Shown: piece by piece, positions 7,326 to 14,478 of the stretch
Position numbering within the stretch: position 1 is the stretch's first letter
How the letters are laid out: each line of letters begins with the position of its first letter
NCBI GenBank assembly: GCA_013289085.1
Contig: JABDAR010000009.1
Span: forward strand, 8,637 to 57,641
Direction: 5' to 3'
DNA: 49,005 nucleotides
Source: Gammaproteobacteria bacterium
Lineage (GTDB): Bacteria; Pseudomonadota; Gammaproteobacteria; JABCZS01
The notes under the pieces: generated by a model
What the model was told of the DNA's origin: nothing
Seen by the model: only the letters and a program-made list of their open reading frames with translations
Databases searched by the model: none
Position numbers and translations under genes: made by a program

Positions 7326-8651
7326 ATGCCCAGAATACCCTATTATGATAAGCACCCTGCTATAGGTGGCACCCTTCAATATTTAACGTTAAAAGAGTAT
7401 AAAGCCAAGTTTAATTGTGTCTACGTGTCAGATATGATTGTTCCTCAGGACTTAAACCAGGACTTGCAAGGGCAGCGTCTCAAAAATATGGCTACGACTC
7501 CTGAAGAAGGTACACAGGATTATTTAAAACATTTTATTACAAATCCTCGTGAAGATATTGCCATCGTCAATTTAGGATCTTCCATCGGTTATGGTCTAAT
7601 AGCCATCAAACCTATTCAGGAAAACGATATACTTTGTGCGTACTCAGGTGAAGTCAAAAAACTAGAGTTAGTTGATAACGACGAATACCGTTTTGTATTT
7701 GAAAACACAAATCTCTGTATTTCTGCAAAACGCATAGGAGGCCTCTCAAGGTTTTTCCCACACATGTGGAACGAAGAAGATGCGGAATTTAAAGAAATTG
7801 AATTTCTTTCAGCTGATATTAAAAATCAAGTGAAGACTTGTAACACGGTGCTCCTTGATATGAATATTGATGGCAAATGTTACAAAATAATTTTTTCAAA
7901 ATCCGCCATCGAAGCTGGCGAACTGTTAGGCCTTAATTATGGAAAAAATTTTTGGTTGAATGCAAAAGGGGAGAGGCCAAAACTGCTACTTAAAGATGGT
8001 ACAATATTAGATCAAAAATTCTATTGGCGCAGTGCAGCTACATTTAAAATACCCATTATTCATCAATACAAAAGCAAAGTAGCAACGTTAGTAACGTTGA
8101 ATAGACAACAATGTTTTGATCTGATTAGAAATCCAGAACCAGCAACCCTGGGTGAAGATAAACAGCCATTTTCAAAATATCATTTTCGAGATATGGCAGT
8201 GAATTCAGCGGTTGTAGATGAATGTTACGCGCATATCGATCATCATAGTTTTGTTTTGATGTTAAAAGAAAAACTTAAAGATAGCGCTGAGATAAAAGCT
8301 TATTTAAGACAGCCTGTAAATAATGAAAATAGAATCGATAATTATACGGTCGATGTTGTTGTGATGGCTAAAAATACAAAAATGTATCATCAAATATTGG
8401 TTTTCTTGGAACCTATTAAAGATCGCATTCTGCAGCATGATAAAACACTAGAAATAGTGATTAAAGGTGTCAATGTCGAATCTGAAAATGAAGCGGCTGC
8501 GCTCAGTTTATATGATTCTATCAATAGCTCTAGTACTATGTCAAACACACGAGGATTTAATCACGTCGGTAGTAGTAACAATTCTAATGTTGCGGGAACT
8601 TCTGGGCTTGGAGCAGATCAAGAATCTAATAAAATATTAAAAAATAATTGA
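7326..8651 (+). CDS. SET-domain protein, putative lysine methyltransferase effector
   Basis: 441 residues, no signal peptide. Residues about 80-212 follow the SET order: GYGLIAIKPIQENDILCAYSG (88-108, the G.G..A...I..G..I..Y.GE element), GGLSRFFPHMWN (138-149, in the place of RF.NHSC.PN) and SAIEAGELLGLNYGKNFW (193-210, the I..GEEL..DYG..Y/W element with the catalytic-type Tyr205). SET enzymes move methyl groups from S-adenosylmethionine to lysines; Legionella RomA/LegAS4 modifies host histones this way. The NHSC core is altered (Pro for Asn), so activity is uncertain. Residues 398-441 are a Ser/Asn-rich tail shared with the gene at 11876. I infer a secreted, host-directed protein. Confidence 0.7.
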   Translation: MPRIPYYDKHPAIGGTLQYLTLKEYKAKFNCVYVSDMIVPQDLNQDLQGQRLKNMATTPEEGTQDYLKHFITNPREDIAIVNLGSSIGYGLIAIKPIQENDILCAYSGEVKKLELVDNDEYRFVFENTNLCISAKRIGGLSRFFPHMWNEEDAEFKEIEFLSADIKNQVKTCNTVLLDMNIDGKCYKIIFSKSAIEAGELLGLNYGKNFWLNAKGERPKLLLKDGTILDQKFYWRSAATFKIPIIHQYKSKVATLVTLNRQQCFDLIRNPEPATLGEDKQPFSKYHFRDMAVNSAVVDECYAHIDHHSFVLMLKEKLKDSAEIKAYLRQPVNNENRIDNYTVDVVVMAKNTKMYHQILVFLEPIKDRILQHDKTLEIVIKGVNVESENEAAALSLYDSINSSSTMSNTRGFNHVGSSNNSNVAGTSGLGADQESNKILKNN

Positions 8652-8677
8652 TCATAAATAAAAGACACCCACATTTT
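8518..8677 (+). repeat. Shared 3' module, copy A (tail, stop and half terminator)
   Basis: 160 bases match 12399-12561 (163 bases) with scattered substitutions and one 3-base indel. The block covers the last 44 codons of the SET gene, its stop and the following TGATCATAAATAAAAGACAC stretch. Similarity ends after the left arm of the hairpin that is complete in the other copy. Confidence 0.9.
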
Positions 8678-8803
8678 TTTAATGAACATCACAACTTCCT
8701 ATTGATAACAAGGAAATAAATGGACATCTAATGACTATGTACTATCAATTTCCATTGACTTGTTGGCTTTTTCTTGGTAATATGGCTGACATCAGTTCTA
8801 TGC

Positions 8804-8825
8804 AGCTGTTATAACAGCTTTTTTT
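8804..8825 (+). terminator. Intrinsic terminator-like hairpin
   Basis: AGCTGTTATAACAGCT (8804-8819) is a perfect palindrome followed by seven T (8819-8825). It lies 153 bases after the SET gene stop and 40 bases before the next start, so it probably ends SET gene transcripts in place of the truncated terminator. Confidence 0.6.
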
Positions 8826-8864
8826 AGTTTTAGTTAGTTTTTATATAAATATTAGGAATAATAC

Positions 8865-10349
8865 ATGTCACCAGAAAATATCGCCAACGCGATAACCCAA
8901 TATCATTTATCTGGGGACTTTTCCCTCATCACTAACATTCTTAATGAGGATCTAAATAATTTAACTATTACGGTAGCCGATGTTATAAGAGACTATTACC
9001 GCACAGGTGATATGCATCCAGAGCAGTCAAAGAATTTTACCGCGATGCTAGAAATACTTATAGAAAATAATGATATGAAATTAATGCATCGAGTTTTTTC
9101 TTTCTATAAGGAACAAAATAAGCTCATATTTGTTGAAAAAATCGCAATAGATGTGATAATAAAAAAAATAAAAGATCGTCATACAATTGCTGCTTTTGAA
9201 CTATTGCTTCATTTTGGCGTTGACGTTAATGGATATCAAATATACAAGGAAGGAGAGCTATTAAGTTTAGGCCCAACATGTATAAAAAATATAAATACAA
9301 AAACAGCTTACGAATACCCTCAAGATGAGTTTCGTGAATTTCCAAATGAACGATTTACAGATCTCAGCACAAACAGATTACGGATGCTTTGCAAAGATAA
9401 TGGAATTACAGAGCATTTATTAGAAAAAGATAAATTACCGGCTGATCTATCTATTTTTATTCAAACTATTAACTCCTACACAGAACCTACAAAATCCTTG
9501 GATTCACAACTTGGTCTGATTACCCAAGCTTATAATGCAACCAGCGAAAACACACCATTAACACCTAGAGAATTTTTTAAATGGATGATTAACCCCCAAA
9601 ATCAAAAGCAAGTTTTTGAATTTCTAGATTCGGCTGGGGATAAAACATCGAATTTATTAAAGAATTTAAATAAGCTCGATATAATTCTTCCAAGGCAAGA
9701 TCATAAGAACTTCCAAGCATTTAAAAAAGGCTATGCAGCGAAGACACCCACAGTACAGTCGCAGGTTAGAGAAGCAAATACTTTTATGGAAATCTTAGGA
9801 AAATTAGTATCACTTTCCACTGCACAGAATATGACCAATGCAAATAATAATCAGCAAAAACCTGATTCAGGCAAAACCCCTTTAATTGCCCTTATGTCTT
9901 CTCAAAACTTACAGGATCCTAATACCCTTGCAAAAATGGAATTACTACTAAAGGCTAATCATATCCCAGAAAATGCTAGACCAGAGACAAACAATACGTT
10001 TGATCTGAATGCCAAAAATGACGATGGGAAAACAGCATTTGAAATAATGATAAAGAAAGAAGTACCCAAAGATTTCACGGATCTTAGCCCAGAAATGCAG
10101 AACAATATAAGAAGAGCTATTGAATTATTAATTCATTATGGCGCGAAGATTCCCGCTTCGGATGCAACAAAACCAAAATTAAACCAATTAATGATTACGA
10201 TTGTTGCTTCTGAGGTTACGAAGAAATATGCTAGTTCTATCACCACTCGCCCACTCACTGGTGATAAAAGAAATAATTATGATGATGATTATGACGACAA
10301 TAATAACAACAACTTTGCCCCTGCAACAGCAAAACGCTGTGCGAAATAG
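8865..10349 (+). CDS. Ankyrin-like repeat protein with Asn/Asp-rich basic tail
   Basis: 494 residues, no signal peptide. Starts MSPENIANAITQYHLSGDFS, similar to the next gene (MPHPHVIDAIAKYNNNKDFS). Ankyrin-like helices are seen around residues 100-125 (AAFELLLHFGVDVNG) and 340-450 (GKTPLIALM...DPNTLAKMELLLKAN, FDLNAKNDDGKTAFEIMI, RAIELLIHYGAKIP); the latter block is shared with the 10477 gene. The C-terminus is an acidic and Asn-rich run (YDDDYDDNNNNN) followed by FAPATAKRCAK. Ankyrin proteins bind other proteins and are frequent type IV effectors in Legionella and Coxiella. Probably a tandem-duplicated effector; the target is unknown. Confidence 0.65.
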   Translation: MSPENIANAITQYHLSGDFSLITNILNEDLNNLTITVADVIRDYYRTGDMHPEQSKNFTAMLEILIENNDMKLMHRVFSFYKEQNKLIFVEKIAIDVIIKKIKDRHTIAAFELLLHFGVDVNGYQIYKEGELLSLGPTCIKNINTKTAYEYPQDEFREFPNERFTDLSTNRLRMLCKDNGITEHLLEKDKLPADLSIFIQTINSYTEPTKSLDSQLGLITQAYNATSENTPLTPREFFKWMINPQNQKQVFEFLDSAGDKTSNLLKNLNKLDIILPRQDHKNFQAFKKGYAAKTPTVQSQVREANTFMEILGKLVSLSTAQNMTNANNNQQKPDSGKTPLIALMSSQNLQDPNTLAKMELLLKANHIPENARPETNNTFDLNAKNDDGKTAFEIMIKKEVPKDFTDLSPEMQNNIRRAIELLIHYGAKIPASDATKPKLNQLMITIVASEVTKKYASSITTRPLTGDKRNNYDDDYDDNNNNNFAPATAKRCAK

Positions 10350-10381
10350 CCTTTGGCATTGTTCTTTTGAGTTGCCTCATC

Positions 10382-10409
10382 ACTCTACGCACCTTCGGGT
10401 GCGTAGAGT
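10382..10409 (+). terminator. Strong UUCG hairpin between the two ankyrin-like paralogues
   Basis: ACTCTACGCACC (10382-10393), loop TTCG, then the perfect complement (10398-10409). Twelve base pairs with a UUCG tetraloop. There is only a poor T-tract after it, so it may attenuate or stabilise the 3' end rather than terminate fully. Confidence 0.65.
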
Positions 10410-10476
10410 CTCTACTTATTAGCTGGGATATTTTAGGGAAGTTTTACAGAATTACTATTTATATTAGGAGCAAAAA

Positions 10477-11682
10477 ATGCCTCATCCACACGTAATAGAC
10501 GCGATAGCAAAATACAACAATAACAAAGATTTTTCCGGTATTAAAGACATTCTTATTCCGGTTCAAAGTGCAAATCAGAATAGATGGCTCTCGCCCCGGC
10601 CGTTGACTGAGTTGCTTGAAACAGTGATCTTAAATAAAAATAAAGAATTATTCACTCACATGATTCAGTTCTGTAAAGATAATAATAAATGGCATGATGT
10701 TAATAAAGGCATTGGCTTAGAGTTTTTAACAGTCGCAATAAAAGTATTTGACCCTGCAGCCGGTTATGAATATATTGATTTGTGTCTTGCGCAAGGCGAT
10801 GATATGTTACTTGCGGAATATCCCATACTAAGCCTTCTACGGCGCGTTGACCAAGAAGAATTACTGAATCATATCATTGGATATTTGAAAAACAAGAACC
10901 GCTGGAATCCTACTGTAGCTTTAATTTTATTGGCTCACTGTGTAGATGCTTATTTAGCAGAAGACGATCAGCTGATGGAATTTGTAGAATTCCCCGCGAT
11001 TGGTGAGCTGCTTAAGCGCGAGCATGGGGTGAATGTACATAATACTTTTAAGCTTTCATCCGTCCCTACTAATTTGCTTAGTTTGGCAATGAGTGTTGCG
11101 AATACCTACTTACTCGTATATTTTGTTAAAGAACTTCTTAACTATAGTCCGAACCTCTCTTTACCTACCGAAGACTGCGGCACTCTTTTAATTGCCCTTA
11201 TGAATGAGCAATACGTACATGATCCGAATACTCTTAAAACGATGAAGTTACTTTTAAATGCTAATCTTTCGCGACAATTGTCATCTCAGCCTGCTTTTGA
11301 TATTAATGCTAAAAATCATGAGAGGAAAACAGCATTTGAAATGATGATAGAGAAAGAAATACCTGAAGATATAAATGATCTTGAGACCAAAATAAAGAGA
11401 AATATAACACAAGCGATTGAACTATTTGTTTTGTATGGTGCGAGCATACCTGCTGTAGTGCAGTCAAAGCCAGGGTTAAAAGCATTAATTTCAGAGACTC
11501 AGGATAAAAAAAATTCTGCCGGTGTTTATAATACTAGTTCTAGCACAACCAACCCAAATACAGGCCGTTATAATGATGAGATCACTGGTGAGAAAAGATC
11601 TGATATAGACAATAACAATAACAATAACAATAACAATGAGCATAACATTGTTTCTGCAGTAGCAAAGCGTGTTAAAAAATAG
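10477..11682 (+). CDS. Ankyrin-like repeat protein, paralogue of the upstream gene
   Basis: 401 residues with AGGAG 7 bases before the ATG. Residues about 235-345 (TLLIALM...DPNTLKTMKLLLNAN, FDINAKNHERKTAFEMMI, QAIELFVLYGASIPA) match the 8865 product closely; the N-terminus is similar in plan but diverged, and the product is about 90 residues shorter. The end has nine Asn residues from an AATAAC repeat, then EHNIVSAVAKRVKK, a basic tail like that of the paralogue (ATAKRCAK). No signal peptide. The frame stays open for about 67 codons after the TAG stop, so an ancestral longer end is possible. Likely host-directed protein-binding protein. Confidence 0.65.
   Translation: MPHPHVIDAIAKYNNNKDFSGIKDILIPVQSANQNRWLSPRPLTELLETVILNKNKELFTHMIQFCKDNNKWHDVNKGIGLEFLTVAIKVFDPAAGYEYIDLCLAQGDDMLLAEYPILSLLRRVDQEELLNHIIGYLKNKNRWNPTVALILLAHCVDAYLAEDDQLMEFVEFPAIGELLKREHGVNVHNTFKLSSVPTNLLSLAMSVANTYLLVYFVKELLNYSPNLSLPTEDCGTLLIALMNEQYVHDPNTLKTMKLLLNANLSRQLSSQPAFDINAKNHERKTAFEMMIEKEIPEDINDLETKIKRNITQAIELFVLYGASIPAVVQSKPGLKALISETQDKKNSAGVYNTSSSTTNPNTGRYNDEITGEKRSDIDNNNNNNNNNEHNIVSAVAKRVKK
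11611..11637 (+). repeat. AATAAC microsatellite coding poly-Asn
   Basis: Four and a half copies of AATAAC encode nine Asn residues near the C-terminus of the ankyrin-like protein. The 6-bp period preserves the frame when copy number changes. Confidence 0.9.
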
Positions 11683-11886
11683 CCGCAGGATGCTAGTGAT
11701 TTACATGATAAAATGCAAGTTGAGCGGTACAAGGATAATCAAAAATCAAGTTCTAATACAGGCGCGCCAGTTCTATCAGGGTTTAAAGGTTCTGTTGAGA
11801 AAAACAATACAACAGGGGCTAGTAATAATAACAACACGTCCATCTTAACATTAATTAATATGAGGAAAATTAACCATGCAAAGTAA
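11683..11886 (+). pseudogene. Open in-frame extension after an amber stop (lost or alternative tail)
   Basis: Directly after the TAG at 11680-11682 the same frame is open to TAA 11884-11886. It contains an ATG at 11713 that would give a 57-residue peptide with a Ser/Asn-rich composition (SSSNTGAPVLSGFKGS, then NNTTGASNNNNTS). The composition is that of the neighbouring effector tails, so this is probably the old C-terminus of the upstream gene or the remnant of another gene. It overlaps the next start codon (11876), and no ribosome binding site precedes the internal ATG. Confidence 0.4.
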
Positions 11887-12535
11887 ACAATTGAGTAAAG
11901 AGTATTCAAACTGGATGCGATCATTTAATCAAATAGTGCAGTACCAATCAGCTGTGAGTTATGAAGCTGAATATATGTCTTTAGCAGCGCAGCAGTTTCA
12001 AAGCGATAGCCGCCAGGTACGAAACCCCAACTTCACAGATTTTATGTATGATGACCCCAATGTAACTTTTCTTAAATCACTTATTGAAGCAAGCGATGAT
12101 ATGCTAGAGAGTTTTACTATCGGGTATGTTAATTATAGAGATGTAATTAAAATCATAGAGATTTTACAGGCTTATAAAGATAATAACAAAAATATCACCA
12201 TTGAGATAACCAACAAGTCTGCTGAAAACAACAGTTGCCCACCGTTGAAAATATACGTTGGAAACGCTCAGAAGTGCAAAATAAATACTCCGGATGGTTA
12301 TATGGATCTTTCAAATGACTATATAAGTATTGATGTGGCTATTATAGTATTGAAGACAAGATTAGGAACGGATGCAGCGGCAGAAGCAGGAGAAAATGCT
12401 ATCAATAGCTCTAGTACCGCTAGGTCAAACACACAAGGATTTAATAACGTCACTAGTGGTAACAATTCTAATGTTGCGGGAACTGCTGGGCTTGGAGCAG
12501 ATCAAGAATCTAATAAAATATTAAAAAATAATTGA
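11876..12535 (+). CDS. Unknown protein with the same C-terminal tail as the SET protein
   Basis: 219 residues; TGAGGA lies 7 bases before the ATG. Residues 1-170 are a soluble alpha/beta-looking region (MQSKQLSKEYSNWMRSFNQI; VNYRDVIKIIEILQAYKDNN; CPPLKIYVGNAQKCKI) without a family I recognise. From residue 174 the tail SSSTARSNTQGFNNV...NNSNVAGTAGLGADQ..., ending in ILKNN, matches residues 398-441 of the SET protein almost exactly. Two unrelated bodies with one tail suggests a portable C-terminal signal, for example for type IV secretion (inference). No N-terminal signal peptide. A full terminator follows. Confidence 0.6.
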   Translation: MQSKQLSKEYSNWMRSFNQIVQYQSAVSYEAEYMSLAAQQFQSDSRQVRNPNFTDFMYDDPNVTFLKSLIEASDDMLESFTIGYVNYRDVIKIIEILQAYKDNNKNITIEITNKSAENNSCPPLKIYVGNAQKCKINTPDGYMDLSNDYISIDVAIIVLKTRLGTDAAAEAGENAINSSSTARSNTQGFNNVTSGNNSNVAGTAGLGADQESNKILKNN

Positions 12536-12561
12536 TCATAAATAAAAGACACCCACATTTT
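12399..12561 (+). repeat. Shared 3' module, copy B
   Basis: Counterpart of 8518-8677. This copy includes the left arm of the complete terminator stem, so it is probably closer to the ancestral arrangement. Confidence 0.9.
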
Positions 12562-12588
12562 AGTAAATATGTGGGTGTCTACTTTTTT
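12547..12588 (+). terminator. Intrinsic terminator
   Basis: AGACACCCACATTT (12547-12560) pairs with AATATGTGGGTGTCT-type sequence ending at 12580, followed by ACTTTTTT. It ends the 11876 transcript. Confidence 0.8.
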
Positions 12589-12649
12589 ACTCGCGGGAAT
12601 GCTAAACCATTTTCTGATTAGAGGGTGTCTAATATTTTGCTGTTCTCTC

Positions 12650-12677
12650 TTGCTATTTTTTTTTGATGTGTTAAGAT
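12650..12677 (+). promoter_or_regulatory. Candidate sigma-70 promoter of the 12721 gene
   Basis: TTGCTA (12650-12655), a 16-base spacer rich in T, then TAAGAT (12672-12677). It lies between the upstream terminator and the start codon, where a promoter is expected. Confidence 0.4.
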
Positions 12678-12720
12678 TTTTCTTCTTGAAAATTAGTTAA
12701 CTTAACAAAAGAGAGAGAAA

Positions 12721-14442
12721 ATGGCCATTTCACTAAAGCAATATATAGAAAAATATGCACAACCTAATGAAGCACTTCCTGTTTTACTTGATCTTGATCG
12801 TGAACCGGATGATGAAAAAGCTCTAGAAGCCTATATTGCTTATTTTAAAAATAACGTCACTGCACAACCCATTGAATTATATGTCATGATGGGCAGAGGC
12901 AACGTGGGTAAGAAAATGGCCGCTGCATTGGATAAATTTAAAATCATGCAGGAAAACGGCGAGATTGGTAAAAACATTACGCTAAAAATCATACCCGGAT
13001 ATGGCTCCGAAGAAAAATTTAAAAACGAAGCACTGGATGTGTATCAAACACCAGAAAATCTAAAGAAAGCGCTTAACGAAACAATTTACGTTCCGCAAAA
13101 AAATATTACGATAAAATTAGCCGGCTCTGAGTATGAAAATAATGCAGCCGAGCACGAAAAAAATGGGACGATCATAAGGCTGGCTAACTATACAGGGACT
13201 CAACCCGAGCAACGCCAACATACTTTATCATTGTTAAGAGACCTGTTTACAAAATATCCACACCTATATGTTTTATCTACTGAACCACAATTAGCATTTG
13301 TTGAATTACATGAACAATCAAAAGATCTCATGAAAAATGCTAATTTTTGGGGCACATTTAGCTTTAATGTTCGAGACATCATTTGGAACGCAGGTGTTGC
13401 TGCAGGTAACGAAGCTGCTGCTATTGCTGCTCAAAATGCAAAGGATAAAGGGGCGACTCCAGATGAACAAAAACAAGCAGGAGAAGCTGTAAGGAAAGCT
13501 GCACATGAGCAGGGTTCACGTATAGCGAAGCAACAGGTGACTCAATTTTTAACCGCAGTCAATCCCAGCTATATGGAATCTATTTTTCTAATAGGAAGCA
13601 CCAATAATTTTACTGCACAGGATTACCCTGGACTTTTTCCTACTGCAGAGACTAAGCTTGCTGAAATCTTTGATGCGCACATGGGGAATTGGAAAAATCA
13701 TATCATGGCATGGACTCCAGGTAATGTGGTTAAAAGTTTAAATTTTGCAAACAATGCAGACAAACAAGGCAAAGAAGCAAAAGTTAAAGATATTATGAAA
13801 AATAATTGGACGCAAGAACTGGAGCGTGAAATTTATGCAATGGCAAATGCAGAAGCATTGCCAGATTTTGCAAGTTTGATGAGATCCATGAAAATATGGA
13901 AAAATTTAACCCAAGGAAACCAATTTGTGGCGGCGGATGCTATTGGCGCGTTAGCGGCGATTAACCCCGATCAGATCAATGCACAAGCCGTAAGTCTTTT
14001 TGTATATTTTAATAAAGACAACTATACGGTATTGTCAGTTACAGAACCACAAAATGGTGAGCCATGCGCTAAGGTTAATGTTATGATTCCACAGGGTATT
14101 TCCCCTGAAGTGATGGCGACTTATCTACCGCTTATTCTTGATCGTGATCGCTTAAAGGCAGATGCTGCAATATTTGACTTTGCACGAGAAGCACTTTGGA
14201 AGAAAAAAGAAGCAACAACTGATAGCAAAGAGATTGCAGCTATTGATGCGGCCATCGAAAAAAATAATCAATCAAGCAATAACAATCAAATGGTATTAAA
14301 AGCGCTCAATACTCCAGAGAATATGGCGAAATTCCAAGAGATTGAAACTGCACAAAATCAATTGCGTGAGCAGGCTGCGTCAATGTTAGCTTCATCTGAG
14401 TTCTCATTCACTTCAAAAGAACGGATGGCGCTCTCAGCTTAA
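12721..14442 (+). CDS. Nucleoside-hydrolase-like protein, putative effector
   Basis: 573 residues, no signal peptide, AGAGAGAGA before the ATG. Residues 21-36 (VLLDLDREPDDEKALE) carry the D-x-D-x3-DD calcium/ribose motif of inosine-uridine nucleoside hydrolases, followed by PIELYVMMGRGN, where the family has a strand ending in GN. Later, FVAADAIGALAAINPD (about residues 401-416) fits the family's (H/W)DP.A.A...P segment that holds the last calcium-binding Asp. In between lies an Ala/Gln-rich helical insert (about residues 225-265), and there are about 100 extra helical residues at the C-terminus. The family splits ribonucleosides into base and ribose. The usual HD is AD here, so substrate and activity are uncertain. 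Confidence 0.5.
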   Translation: MAISLKQYIEKYAQPNEALPVLLDLDREPDDEKALEAYIAYFKNNVTAQPIELYVMMGRGNVGKKMAAALDKFKIMQENGEIGKNITLKIIPGYGSEEKFKNEALDVYQTPENLKKALNETIYVPQKNITIKLAGSEYENNAAEHEKNGTIIRLANYTGTQPEQRQHTLSLLRDLFTKYPHLYVLSTEPQLAFVELHEQSKDLMKNANFWGTFSFNVRDIIWNAGVAAGNEAAAIAAQNAKDKGATPDEQKQAGEAVRKAAHEQGSRIAKQQVTQFLTAVNPSYMESIFLIGSTNNFTAQDYPGLFPTAETKLAEIFDAHMGNWKNHIMAWTPGNVVKSLNFANNADKQGKEAKVKDIMKNNWTQELEREIYAMANAEALPDFASLMRSMKIWKNLTQGNQFVAADAIGALAAINPDQINAQAVSLFVYFNKDNYTVLSVTEPQNGEPCAKVNVMIPQGISPEVMATYLPLILDRDRLKADAAIFDFAREALWKKKEATTDSKEIAAIDAAIEKNNQSSNNNQMVLKALNTPENMAKFQEIETAQNQLREQAASMLASSEFSFTSKERMALSA

Positions 14443-14478
14443 ACTATTGAAATCATCTTATTAATATTAGGAAATGAT

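Noticed and set aside
10201..10422. 73-codon plus-strand frame overlapping the end of the first ankyrin-like gene
   Set aside because: It lies in another frame of a real gene; its Met/Ile/Thr runs come from the GATGAT and AATAAC repeats.
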